The translations under genes and the position numbers were made by a program. Under the pieces are notes generated by a model, which made no database searches, was not told the DNA's origin, and was given only the letters and a program-made list of their open reading frames with translations. DNA of 21,099 bases from Acidaminococcus sp050873445 (lineage in GTDB: Bacteria > Bacillota > Negativicutes > Acidaminococcales > Acidaminococcaceae): contig NZ_JBNMIU010000041.1 of the NCBI RefSeq assembly GCF_050873445.1, positions 1 through 21,099 of the forward strand, given 5' to 3'. The stretch's first letter is position 1. Each line of letters begins with the position of its first letter. Of this stretch, positions 12,975-20,565 are shown one piece after another.

Positions 12975-13628
12975 GTGTCTACCTGCGGTATTTTATTCGA
13001 CTTTGATGGGACGCTGGCCAATACCACGCCTCTGATCCTGGCCACGTTCCATAAGACCCTGGGCCATTTTGCTCCGGACAGGACCTTTACGGACCAGGAT
13101 ATCATCAATACCTTTGGCCTGCCTCTGCGCCAGGGCCTGGCGGAGCTGACGGGCCAGCAGGATGAAGGGGTCATCGATAAAATGACGGAATATTACCGCC
13201 ATTTCAATTTTGCCTGGCACGATGATATGATCCGGCCCTTTCCCGGGGTAAAGGAGGGACTGGCGGCCCTGCATGCGGCCCGTATCCCTCTGGTGATCGT
13301 CACCAGCAAATTTAGGCAAAGCTGTCTGCGGGGTCTGAACTGCCTGGGGCTGGCGGAGTATATCGATGGCATCATCGGCTGCCAGGAATGTACAGCCCAT
13401 AAACCGGACCCGGAACCTATGGAAAAGGGTCTGGAGCTTCTGGGTGTACCGGCGTCCCGCTGTTTGTGCGTGGGGGACAGCCCTTACGATCTGGTAAGCG
13501 GCAAAGCAGCCGGATGCAAAACCGTGAAGGTAAACTGGACTTCGTTTACCCCGGAATTCTTCGCTGAATTCGTGGAGCCGGATTACACCATTGATACCCT
13601 GAAGGAACTTTTGCACATCCTTCCTTAA
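12975..13628 (+). CDS. HAD-superfamily phosphatase, PpaX/phosphoglycolate phosphatase-like
   Basis: A 217-residue HAD hydrolase. The four motifs are present: nucleophile Asp9 and acid/base Asp11 in ILFDFDGTLANT, Thr110 in VIVTSK, Lys143 in AHKPDPEP, and Asp168/Asp172 in GDSPYDLVSG. The helical cap lies between motifs I and II. PpaX of Bacilli (pyrophosphatase, about 216 residues) and phosphoglycolate phosphatase Gph share this layout and cannot be told apart here. The GTG at 12975 is chosen because AAGGAGGG sits 5 bases upstream and the protein then begins directly before the first strand; an earlier in-frame start at 12933 lacks such support. It begins a tight run with the methylthioadenosine genes, so a role near salvage or repair of phosphorylated small metabolites is possible but unproven. 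Confidence 0.87.
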   Translation: MSTCGILFDFDGTLANTTPLILATFHKTLGHFAPDRTFTDQDIINTFGLPLRQGLAELTGQQDEGVIDKMTEYYRHFNFAWHDDMIRPFPGVKEGLAALHAARIPLVIVTSKFRQSCLRGLNCLGLAEYIDGIIGCQECTAHKPDPEPMEKGLELLGVPASRCLCVGDSPYDLVSGKAAGCKTVKVNWTSFTPEFFAEFVEPDYTIDTLKELLHILP

Positions 13629-13650
13629 AGAATCCAAAGAGGTGATTGCA

Positions 13651-14490
13651 GTGTGCAAGATCGGGATCATCGGGGGCACGGGCGTGGAAGACGCTTCCTG
13701 CTTCGGCAGGCTGGAACCCCTGACCATAGAAACACCTTTTGGCACGGCCCATTGCCTGAAAGCAGTGGCGGCCGGGCATGAAATCTACTTCCTGGCACGG
13801 CATGGCGCAGGGCATAGTGTGCCGCCCCACAGGATCAACTACAGGGCCAACATCTTTGCCTTAAAGAGCCTGGGCGTTACGGAAATCATTTCCTTTACGG
13901 CGGTGGGCAGCCTGAACCGAGGCCTGCCGCCGGGCACCTTCGTGGTGACCAGCCAGATCCTGGACTTTACCAAAAACCGGGTGAACACGTTCTTCAATGG
14001 GGAAAACAGAATGGTGGTCCATGTGGACTTCGCTAATCCTTATTGTCCGGCTCTGCGGGAAAAGCTGATCCGCAACATCATCAAACTGGGACTGCGGCAT
14101 TCCAAACATGGTACCTACGTAGTGACGGAAGGACCACGGTACGAGACGGCGGCGGAGGTACGTATGTACAGAGTCCTGGGCGGCGATGTGGCCGGTATGA
14201 CCAACATGCCGGAGGCAGTACTGGCACGGGAGGCGGAAATCTGCTACGCTAATGTATCCGTGGTGACCAATATGGGGTCGGGGCTGAGTACCCGGGAATT
14301 GAGCCATGAAGAAGTGACCAGGGCCATGGAAACCATGAAAAAACGGATTGTGGCACTGATCGATGCCTATGTACAGGATGGGGAACCGACGGCTCACACC
14401 TGCTGCTGCCGCGAAGCATTGAAAGAATACGGAGGCTTCCGGATGGAGACTTTCACCGCCGGTGTAAAGGAGGAACGACCCAGCAAATGA
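13651..14490 (+). CDS. Methylthioadenosine/methylthioinosine phosphorylase (PNP family 2)
   Basis: A 279-residue phosphorylase. It starts CKIGIIGGTGVEDAS, with the phosphate-binding GGTG; RHGAGHSVPPHRINYRANIFALK and TAVGSLNRGLPPGTFVV follow, then TEGPRYETAAEVRMYR and GMTNMPEAVLARE (near 182-194), all signatures of the trimeric MTAP/PNP class. It cleaves 5'-methylthio-nucleosides with phosphate to a base and methylthioribose-1-phosphate. Where MTAP enzymes have TDYD contacting adenine, this one has T206-N207-M-G-S-G, closer to the Asn of 6-oxopurine enzymes. Together with the deaminase next door this suggests methylthioinosine as substrate. GTG 13651 is preferred (AAAGAGG 8 bases upstream) over GTG 13642. 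A CCC triplet near the C-terminus (TAHTCCCREAL) is unusual. It overlaps the deaminase gene by 4 bases. Confidence 0.88.
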   Translation: MCKIGIIGGTGVEDASCFGRLEPLTIETPFGTAHCLKAVAAGHEIYFLARHGAGHSVPPHRINYRANIFALKSLGVTEIISFTAVGSLNRGLPPGTFVVTSQILDFTKNRVNTFFNGENRMVVHVDFANPYCPALREKLIRNIIKLGLRHSKHGTYVVTEGPRYETAAEVRMYRVLGGDVAGMTNMPEAVLAREAEICYANVSVVTNMGSGLSTRELSHEEVTRAMETMKKRIVALIDAYVQDGEPTAHTCCCREALKEYGGFRMETFTAGVKEERPSK

Positions 14491-15767
14491 CCTATGATAT
14501 CGTAGTGAAGGATGTGGAGCTGGCTGATCGCAGCGACAACCGGCCCTGCTTTATCGGCATCAACGGCACGGATATCGCCTATGTGGGCACGGAACCGGTA
14601 GAAGGCCGGGAAGTGATCGATGGTCACGACCACCTGGCAGTCCCCGGGTGGGTGAACGCCCATACCCATGTGGCCATGACCCTGTTCCGCAGTTATGCGG
14701 ATGATATGGCGCTGATGGACTGGCTGCAGAACAAGATCTGGCCCATGGAGAACAACCTGGACGGCCGGGCGGTGTACTGGGGGAGCCTGCTGGGCATCGC
14801 TGAGATGATCCGCACAGGGACTACCTGTTTCGCGGATATGTATTTCTTTATGGAAGAAACAGCCAAGGCCGTCAGTGACAGCGGCATCCGGGCGGTGCTG
14901 AGCCGGGGACTCACCGGCAGCAGCGTCCAGGACGGGGCCAGCCGGCTGGAGGAGAATACCGGGCTGTTCAGGAACTGGAACGGGGCCTGCAACGACCGGG
15001 TCCATATCATGCTGGGACCCCACGCACCCTACACCTGCAGCAACGACTATCTGGAGAGTGTGATCGCCCGGGCCAAAGAGCTGGGGTGTGAAATCCATAT
15101 GCACCTGGCAGAGACTGCCGGGGAGGTGGAAGACTGCAGGAAGAAGTACGGCAAGACTCCCATCGCCCTGATGGAGAGCCTGGGAATGTTCGAAGTGGGG
15201 ACATTGGCTGCCCATTGTGTGCATGTGGATGAAGCAGATCAGGAAATCCTGGCCCGGCACCATGTGCGGGTGGCTCACAATCCCCAGAGCAATCTGAAAC
15301 TGGCCAGCGGAATTGCGCCCGTGGCCAGCATGCTGAAAAAGGGCATCACTGTGGGTCTGGGTACTGACGGGGCCAGCAGCAATAACAACCTGGATATGCT
15401 GGAGGAAGTACGGCTGGCAGCCATGCTGGCCAAGACCCAGAGCGGGGATTCCAAGGCGGTACCGGCCTCCCAGGCCCTGGCCATGGGTACCTGGATGGGT
15501 GCTGAAGCAGTGGGCCTGAAGAACGTGGGCCGGCTGGAAGTGGGGCAGAAAGCGGACATTGTGCTGTACAATATGGACAGTCCGGCCTGGTATCCCCGGA
15601 ACGACAGAACAAGCCTGCTGGTATATGCCGGCAGCAGCGCCGATGTGGATACGGTATTGGTGGACGGGAATATCCTGTTAAAGAAGGGTGAACTGACCAC
15701 CATCGACCTGGAAAAAGTGGTTGCTGAAGTGAACCAGTGCATCGGGTATGTGATCCCGAAGGCATGA
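14487..15767 (+). CDS. mtaD: 5-methylthioadenosine/S-adenosylhomocysteine deaminase
   Basis: A 426-residue amidohydrolase of the MtaD/TrzA class. Metal ligands are visible: His59 and His61 in NAHTHVAM, His204 in HMHLAE, with Glu207, His243 in AAHCVHV and Asp294 in GTDGASSNN. SYADDMALMDWLQNKIWPMEN and HNPQSNLKLASGIAP are typical of MTA/SAH deaminases. The enzyme converts 5'-methylthioadenosine to methylthioinosine and S-adenosylhomocysteine to S-inosylhomocysteine in the cytoplasm, relieving inhibition of SAM-dependent enzymes. It starts in an ATGA overlap with the phosphorylase and has AAAGGAGG upstream at 14466-14473, so the two proteins are probably made together and act in sequence. Length is normal and no key residue is missing. 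Confidence 0.92.
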   Translation: MTYDIVVKDVELADRSDNRPCFIGINGTDIAYVGTEPVEGREVIDGHDHLAVPGWVNAHTHVAMTLFRSYADDMALMDWLQNKIWPMENNLDGRAVYWGSLLGIAEMIRTGTTCFADMYFFMEETAKAVSDSGIRAVLSRGLTGSSVQDGASRLEENTGLFRNWNGACNDRVHIMLGPHAPYTCSNDYLESVIARAKELGCEIHMHLAETAGEVEDCRKKYGKTPIALMESLGMFEVGTLAAHCVHVDEADQEILARHHVRVAHNPQSNLKLASGIAPVASMLKKGITVGLGTDGASSNNNLDMLEEVRLAAMLAKTQSGDSKAVPASQALAMGTWMGAEAVGLKNVGRLEVGQKADIVLYNMDSPAWYPRNDRTSLLVYAGSSADVDTVLVDGNILLKKGELTTIDLEKVVAEVNQCIGYVIPKA

Positions 15768-15806
15768 TTGAAAGTTGACAATACAAATCTGTAAGGAGTG
15801 GTACGT

Positions 15807-16649
15807 GTGGCAAAGATTTTGAAGAAACTGCAGCTGGCACCTGCAGTATGGGAACTCGAAGTGGAAGCGCCTCTGATTGCGCATAAATGCAAACCGGGCC
15901 AATTCGTCATGGTTCTGTGTGACGAAACCAGTGAACGGATCCCCCTGACCATCGGGGATTTCGACCGGGAAAAGGGTACCATTACCCTGATGATCCAGGC
16001 AGTGGGCAATACCACCCGGCATATCTGCCGGGATTTCGCAGAGGGCGATAAACTGCAGCATGTGCTGGGTCCCTTGGGACAACCTTCTGAAATGGGCAGG
16101 TTCGGCACTGTGGTCATGGTCTGCGGCGGCATCGGTGTGGCACCGGTCCATCCCATCGCCCGTGCCTATCACGAACTGGGCAATAAGGTGATCACCATCA
16201 TCGGCGGCCGCAACAAGGATCTGATCCTGTGGCGGGACCGGATGGAAAAAATCAGCGATGAAGTGATCATCACTACCGATGACGGTTCCGAGGGCATCAA
16301 GGGCTTTGTGACCCAGCCTTTGAACGATATGCTGGAAAAGGGAGAACATCCCGACCTGGTGGTCGCCATCGGGCCCATCATCATGATGGCCAATGTAGCC
16401 AAGACCACGGCTCCCTACAAGGTAAGGACTACGGCAAGCCTGAGCTGTCTTATGGTGGACGGCACGGGCATGTGCGGCGGCTGCCGGGTACAGGTGGGCG
16501 GCGAGAGCAAGTTCACCTGCTGTGACGGTCCTGAATTCGATGCGCACAAGGTGGATTTCAAGAACCTGATGCAGCGGTCCAAAATGTACAAAAATCAGGA
16601 AGCAGTAGAATACAGTTGCGGGGGGCATTGCAAATGCGTGGAGGAATGA
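15807..16649 (+). CDS. nfnA: NfnA: ferredoxin:NADP+ transhydrogenase small subunit
   Basis: A 280-residue flavoprotein of the NfnA / sulfide dehydrogenase beta type. An FAD-binding barrel (KPGQFVMVLCDETSERIPLTIGD) comes first, then a nucleotide-binding domain starting VMVCGGIGVAPVHPIARAYH. At the C-terminus is a [2Fe-2S] site: MVDGTGMCGGCRV with an Asp and two Cys ligands, and FTCCDGPEFDAHKVDF supplying the last. This subunit binds NAD(H) and, with NfnB, couples reduced ferredoxin plus NADH to reduction of two NADP+, a flavin-based bifurcating reaction common in fermenting anaerobes. GTG 15807 is chosen over GTG 15798 because AAGGAG is 8 bases before it. It follows mtaD by 39 bases and overlaps nfnB by 4. 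The complete motif set makes the call firm; residue assignment is by eye. Confidence 0.92.
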   Translation: MAKILKKLQLAPAVWELEVEAPLIAHKCKPGQFVMVLCDETSERIPLTIGDFDREKGTITLMIQAVGNTTRHICRDFAEGDKLQHVLGPLGQPSEMGRFGTVVMVCGGIGVAPVHPIARAYHELGNKVITIIGGRNKDLILWRDRMEKISDEVIITTDDGSEGIKGFVTQPLNDMLEKGEHPDLVVAIGPIIMMANVAKTTAPYKVRTTASLSCLMVDGTGMCGGCRVQVGGESKFTCCDGPEFDAHKVDFKNLMQRSKMYKNQEAVEYSCGGHCKCVEE

Positions 16650-18031
16650 GAAATCCCATGCCGGAACAGCCGGCTGATGTGCGGAACAAGAACTTTGACG
16701 AAGTGGCTCTGGGGTATCCGGAAGATGTGGCGGTGGACGAAGCCCAGCGCTGCCTGAACTGCAAGAATCCCCAGTGCGTGAAGGGCTGCCCGGTGAACGT
16801 GGATATTCCTCAGTTCATCCATGCAGTGACGGAAAAAGACTTCGAAGGGGCTATCCATATTTTGAAACGGAAGAACAGCCTGCCCGCTGTGTGCGGCCGT
16901 GTATGCCCCCAGGAAAACCAGTGTGAAAAGCACTGCGTCCTGGGCATCAAGGGCGAACCGGTGGCTATCGGCCGTCTGGAACGGTTTGTGGCGGACCGGG
17001 CCCGGGAGAACGGCACCGATATGATCAAAGAAGGCCTGGCTCCCAAGAACGGTATCAAAGTGGCCGTGGTGGGCGGAGGACCCAGCTGCCTGACGGCGGC
17101 CGGCGAGCTGGCCAAACTGGGTTATGAAGTGACCCTGTTCGAAGCCCTGCACAAGGTGGGCGGTGTGCTCATGTACGGCATTCCCGAATTCCGTCTGCCC
17201 AAGACCATCGTGCAGCACGAAATCGAACAATTGAAAGTGCTGGGCGTGAAAATCATGACCGATGTGGTGATTGGCCGTACCTTTACCCTGCATGAACTGC
17301 TGGGAGAAGAAGGGTTCAAGGCCGTGTACGTAGGTACCGGCGCCGGTCTGCCGCACTTCATGCGCATCCCCGGCGAAGCCTTGAACGGGGTGTATGCCGC
17401 CAATGAATTCCTGACCCGTGTGAACCTGATGGGCGCCTGGAAGTTCCCCAAGATGGCTACCCCTGTGTATGTGGGCAAGCGGGTGGCTGTAGTGGGCGCC
17501 GGCAACGTGGCCATGGATGCTGCCCGGACTGCCAAGCGTCTGGGGGCGGAAAAGGTCGTTGTGGTGTACCGCCGCAGTGAAGCCGAAATGCCTGCCCGTA
17601 AGGAAGAAATCGCCCATGCCAAGGCAGAGGGCATCGAACTGCATATGCTGAATAACCCGGTGCAGATTTTGGGCAACGAAGACGGCTGGGTCACGGGCAT
17701 CGAATGCATCCGTACCCAGCTGGGCGAACCGGATGCTTCCGGCCGGCGCAGACCAGTGGAAATCCCGGGCAGTAACCATGTATATGATGTGGATATGGTG
17801 GTCATGGCCATTGGCCAGGGCCCGAACCCGTTATTGAAGCACACGACACCGGATCTGGTGACCAACAAAAAGGGTCTCATTACCGTGGATGAAAACGAAG
17901 AGACTTCCATCCCCGGAGTGTTCGCCGGCGGCGACATCGTGACCGGTGCGGCCACTGTGATTTCCGCCATGGGTGCCGGCAAAAAGGCAGCTGTGGAAAT
18001 CGACCAGTATATCAAGGGGAATCTGAAATAA
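16646..18031 (+). CDS. nfnB: NfnB: ferredoxin:NADP+ transhydrogenase large subunit (GltD-like)
   Basis: A 461-residue subunit. NPMPEQPADVRNKNFDEVALGY is followed by the cysteine clusters CLNCKNPQCVKGCPVNVDIP and CGRVCPQENQCEKHC for two [4Fe-4S] centres. A first Rossmann motif (VAVVGGGPSCLTAAGELAKLG), ALHKVGGVLMYGIPEFRLPK, a second one (VAVVGAGNVAMDAARTAKRLG), and the closing FAGGDIVTGAATVISAMGAGKKAA for FAD come next. It carries the bifurcating FAD and the NADP site. Such genes are often misnamed glutamate synthase small chain. The third glycine of the first GxGxxG is Cys here. ATG 16646 overlaps the nfnA stop (ATGA) and fits the family N-terminus; GGAGG sits very close, so ATG 16634 or 16658 could also serve. 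Confidence 0.92.
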   Translation: MRNPMPEQPADVRNKNFDEVALGYPEDVAVDEAQRCLNCKNPQCVKGCPVNVDIPQFIHAVTEKDFEGAIHILKRKNSLPAVCGRVCPQENQCEKHCVLGIKGEPVAIGRLERFVADRARENGTDMIKEGLAPKNGIKVAVVGGGPSCLTAAGELAKLGYEVTLFEALHKVGGVLMYGIPEFRLPKTIVQHEIEQLKVLGVKIMTDVVIGRTFTLHELLGEEGFKAVYVGTGAGLPHFMRIPGEALNGVYAANEFLTRVNLMGAWKFPKMATPVYVGKRVAVVGAGNVAMDAARTAKRLGAEKVVVVYRRSEAEMPARKEEIAHAKAEGIELHMLNNPVQILGNEDGWVTGIECIRTQLGEPDASGRRRPVEIPGSNHVYDVDMVVMAIGQGPNPLLKHTTPDLVTNKKGLITVDENEETSIPGVFAGGDIVTGAATVISAMGAGKKAAVEIDQYIKGNLK

Positions 18032-18051
18032 CCAGACAGAAAGGGCTGCTT

Positions 18052-19218
18052 ATGCAATTTCGTAAAACTTTAGCGGCAGCAGCTTCTCTCCTGTGGCTCA
18101 GCCTGCCCTGGGCTTCAGCCGGGAACGCTGCGCCAGATACTACGTATAAACCGGCCAGCGGTGGGTATATCCTCACCATGCCGGCTGGCAGCAAGGAAAT
18201 CTACCACACCTCTACCGGGATCCGCTTTACGGTGGGCAAGGATTTCATGGTCAGCGCCGATTTGTATACGCTGCCCAGTTTCATCTCTGTGCCCATGAAG
18301 CAGTATTCCAGTGAGCAGAAAAAGGACTTCACCAAATTCCTGACCCGGATCCAGGACCAGGAAAATGATACCATCCGGGAGGACGGAACCAATAAGGACC
18401 TGGGCAGCGCCCCGGCCCTGGACGGCATCCTGGAACGGAAATTGCGGAAATACCGCAGCACCAGCGGGGAACCGGAACCAGAACGGGCGGAAAAGAAGAA
18501 GGGCCCGGACAGTTATACCTATGTGGCAGTGCCCGAGGAAAAGCTCCGCACCCATCGGCCGTTCCTGATCGGCAAGGCTTACCAGCCGGAAAAGAACGTT
18601 CTGCTGGTGGTGAACGTGAGCGCACCGGAAAATATGGAAGCTGCTGCCCGTCAGGCTTTGAAAGCCCTGACCGGCAGCCTGACCCTGAACCCGGTGAAAT
18701 ATACGGATGTGAACGTGCTGACGGTGCCGGGCATGGGGTACCAGATGGAAATCCCCAGCGGCTGGCGCATGTACACCCTTCGGGCAGACAATGTGCTGTT
18801 TGCCCGAAGCCTGAGCAGTGTCCATACGGACGGACTCATGGTACGGGAATTCTCCGATGATACGTTCAATGAACTGGGGACATCCACGGCGGCGGGGCTG
18901 ACGGCTGCGGAAAACACTTTTGTGCAGAAGGTGACCCGGTATACGCCCAACATCACAGTGCTGCGGCACCAGCCCATTACCGTGGGGACTCTGAACGGGA
19001 GCATGATGGAATGTACCGACAGCGGGGACCTGAAAAAGGTGTTCGTGGTGAATACGTTCCTGATGAACGCCCAGGGCAACGGGTACCAGATCCGGTACCA
19101 GACGGATGATACCATCAACTACGATCTGAAGCTGAGTGCTTTCAAGCAAAGTGTGGAAAGCTTCAGTCTGCTGCAGAACAATGATGGCAGCAAGCTGAGA
19201 CCGGGAGTGGATGAGTAA
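18052..19218 (+). CDS. Exported protein of unknown function
   Basis: A 388-residue protein with a signal peptide (MQFRKTLAAAASLLWLSLPW, likely cleavage after ASA near residue 23). The mature protein appears to contain two related halves. Each carries a phrase of the type G-x-x-x-x-(M/I)P(A/S)G followed by strand-rich sequence: GGYILTMPAGSKEIYHTSTG near residue 37 and GMGYQMEIPSGWRMYTLRAD near 226. A charged lysine/glutamate-rich linker (EPEPERAEKKKGPD) lies between. I do not recognise a named family. It follows nfnB by 20 bases with AAAGGG upstream and ends in its own terminator, so it is the last gene of the mtaP-mtaD-nfnAB transcript, though its export to the periplasm gives no obvious link to those enzymes. 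Confidence 0.82.
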   Translation: MQFRKTLAAAASLLWLSLPWASAGNAAPDTTYKPASGGYILTMPAGSKEIYHTSTGIRFTVGKDFMVSADLYTLPSFISVPMKQYSSEQKKDFTKFLTRIQDQENDTIREDGTNKDLGSAPALDGILERKLRKYRSTSGEPEPERAEKKKGPDSYTYVAVPEEKLRTHRPFLIGKAYQPEKNVLLVVNVSAPENMEAAARQALKALTGSLTLNPVKYTDVNVLTVPGMGYQMEIPSGWRMYTLRADNVLFARSLSSVHTDGLMVREFSDDTFNELGTSTAAGLTAAENTFVQKVTRYTPNITVLRHQPITVGTLNGSMMECTDSGDLKKVFVVNTFLMNAQGNGYQIRYQTDDTINYDLKLSAFKQSVESFSLLQNNDGSKLRPGVDE

Positions 19219-19222
19219 GGAG

Positions 19223-19246
19223 AAAAGGCGCCTTCGGGCGCTTTTT
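19223..19246 (+). terminator. Intrinsic terminator with UUCG tetraloop
   Basis: GCGCC (19228-19232), loop TTCG, GGCGC (19237-19241), extended by AAAAG against TTTTT, ending the operon 4 bases after the exported-protein stop. Confidence 0.9.
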
Positions 19247-19264
19247 CTGTATCATGACATAATT

Positions 19265-19383
19265 TTGACACAAATTTTTCATTGTCCTTTCATATATAAA
19301 GGGGTAAAATCATGTATGGAATGACCGGTGAGTCCGGTTGTTTTTCATTTGTATAAAATTCGTATCGGAAGAAGGAATCTGCA
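19265..19383 (+). promoter_or_regulatory. ompA promoter region and structured leader
   Basis: TTGACA lies at 19265-19270. Possible -10 boxes are TTTCAT (19288), TATATA (19293), TAAAAT (19305, with TTGTCC at 19283) and TATAAA (19352). None forms a clearly best pair, so several starts may be used. A nested hairpin at 19320-19349 (AATGA...TCATT outside, ACCGG-TGAGT-CCGGT inside, followed by TGTTTTT) lies upstream of the start codon. A GAAGGA ribosome site precedes ATG 19384. Confidence 0.55.
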
Positions 19384-20436
19384 ATGAAGAACAAAGTATT
19401 TGCAGTGACGCTGGCTGTTCTGGCTACGGCTGCGTCCATCGGGTGCGCTGCACCGCAAACTTCCTGGGATCAGGGAGAATGGCAAATGGATCTGGGGGCC
19501 TGGGCTCCGAAAGCCAAATTTGCTGGCAAAAACTCCAGCACGAAATGGAATTTCGATGGCGGCCTGGCTTATGGCCTGTCCGATAAATGGGCTCTGGAAT
19601 ACAAGTATCGCGGCCTGAAGACCAAGAAGGATGATTTCAAGACCGATGGGAACCAGAACGAAGTCAACCTGGCTTACAGCCTGGACAAGAACTGGGCTCT
19701 GTTCGCCGGCTGGAACCGCATCGATAACGACTTCGACGGCAGCTATAAGGGTTCGCATACCGGTACGGCTGACAGCGTCATCAACAATGTGGCCCAATTC
19801 GGTGTACGTACCAAATACAACCTGGCCAAGAACCTGGCCTTCTATGCGGAAGGTGCTCTGGGCACCAAGAAGACCAGCCAATGGGATGCCGGCCTGGCTT
19901 ACACCTTCGCTGACAACTGGGATCTGAATGCCGGTTACCGGTATGTGGATACCAAACTGGATGACGACAACAACATCAAATATCGTGGCTTCCTGGTTGG
20001 CCTGTCCTATCGTTTCGGCGGTCACAAGAAAGCAGCTGCTGCTCCTGTTGCTGAAGAACCGGCTGCTGAACCCCCTGTGGCTCCGGCTCATGTTTACAAT
20101 GATTACTATCTGGACAGTATCCACTTCGACAGCGATGTGGATACTCCGAAAGCTTCTGAATCTGCCAAACTGGCCAACTTCGTTGCAGTAGCCAAGGCTC
20201 ATCCGGATTCCACCTTCAAACTGGTCGGCAACACCGACAGTGACGCTTCTGATGCTTATAACGAAGACCTGTCCAAACGCCGTGTGCTGAACGTAGCCAA
20301 GTATGCCAACGACAACGGCGTCGCCGCTGACCGTATGAAACTGAACTACAAGGGCGAAACCGACCCGGTAGCTTCCAACGCTACCGAAGCTGGCAAAGCT
20401 GACAACCGTCGTGTGGATATCTGGGAACATAAATAA
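19384..20436 (+). CDS. OmpA-family outer membrane protein
   Basis: A 350-residue protein with a signal peptide (MKNKVFAVTLAVLATAASIG, cleavage likely after GCA). Residues 25-215 or so form a small beta-barrel with repeated amphipathic strands such as WNFDGGLAYGLSDKWALEYKYRG, EVNLAYSLDKNWALFAGW and GFLVGLSYRFGG. An Ala/Pro linker (APVAEEPAAEPPVAPA) leads to a C-terminal OmpA domain: YYLDSIHFDSDVD, FKLVGNTDSDASDAYNEDLSKRRVLNVAKYA and NRRVDIW. That domain binds peptidoglycan, so the protein anchors the outer membrane to the wall. GNTDS replaces the usual GHTDS. The barrel coding sequence uses a restricted, repetitive codon set (CTG, GCT, AAC), as expected for a highly expressed gene. It is monocistronic, with a terminator after it. 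It is the best evidence that the host is a diderm. Confidence 0.9.
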   Translation: MKNKVFAVTLAVLATAASIGCAAPQTSWDQGEWQMDLGAWAPKAKFAGKNSSTKWNFDGGLAYGLSDKWALEYKYRGLKTKKDDFKTDGNQNEVNLAYSLDKNWALFAGWNRIDNDFDGSYKGSHTGTADSVINNVAQFGVRTKYNLAKNLAFYAEGALGTKKTSQWDAGLAYTFADNWDLNAGYRYVDTKLDDDNNIKYRGFLVGLSYRFGGHKKAAAAPVAEEPAAEPPVAPAHVYNDYYLDSIHFDSDVDTPKASESAKLANFVAVAKAHPDSTFKLVGNTDSDASDAYNEDLSKRRVLNVAKYANDNGVAADRMKLNYKGETDPVASNATEAGKADNRRVDIWEHK

Positions 20437-20452
20437 TTTCCGGAACCGATTC

Positions 20453-20481
20453 AGGACCGTCCCGAAAGGGACAGTCCTTTT
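20453..20481 (+). terminator. Intrinsic terminator of the ompA-like gene
   Basis: AGGAC-C-GTCCC (20453-20463), loop GAAA, GGGAC-A-GTCCT (20468-20478), followed by TTT: an 11-position stem with one mismatch. Confidence 0.85.
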
Positions 20482-20486
20482 GTGGT

Positions 20487-20544
20487 TTGCACAAATGCTA
20501 TGGATGGTATAGTATGACAGTAAAATTTCGTATCACAAGATACG
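20487..20544 (+). promoter_or_regulatory. dtxR-like promoter with inverted-repeat operator
   Basis: TTGCAC (20487-20492) and TAGTAT (20510-20515) are 17 bases apart; TATAGT at 20508 is an alternative. Just downstream, CGTATC-ACAA-GATACG (20529-20544) is a perfect 6-bp inverted repeat placed over the probable start of transcription, 21 bases before the start codon. It is a natural candidate for autoregulation by the encoded repressor. Confidence 0.55.
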
Positions 20545-20565
20545 CTATGCATAGGGGAAATTGTT

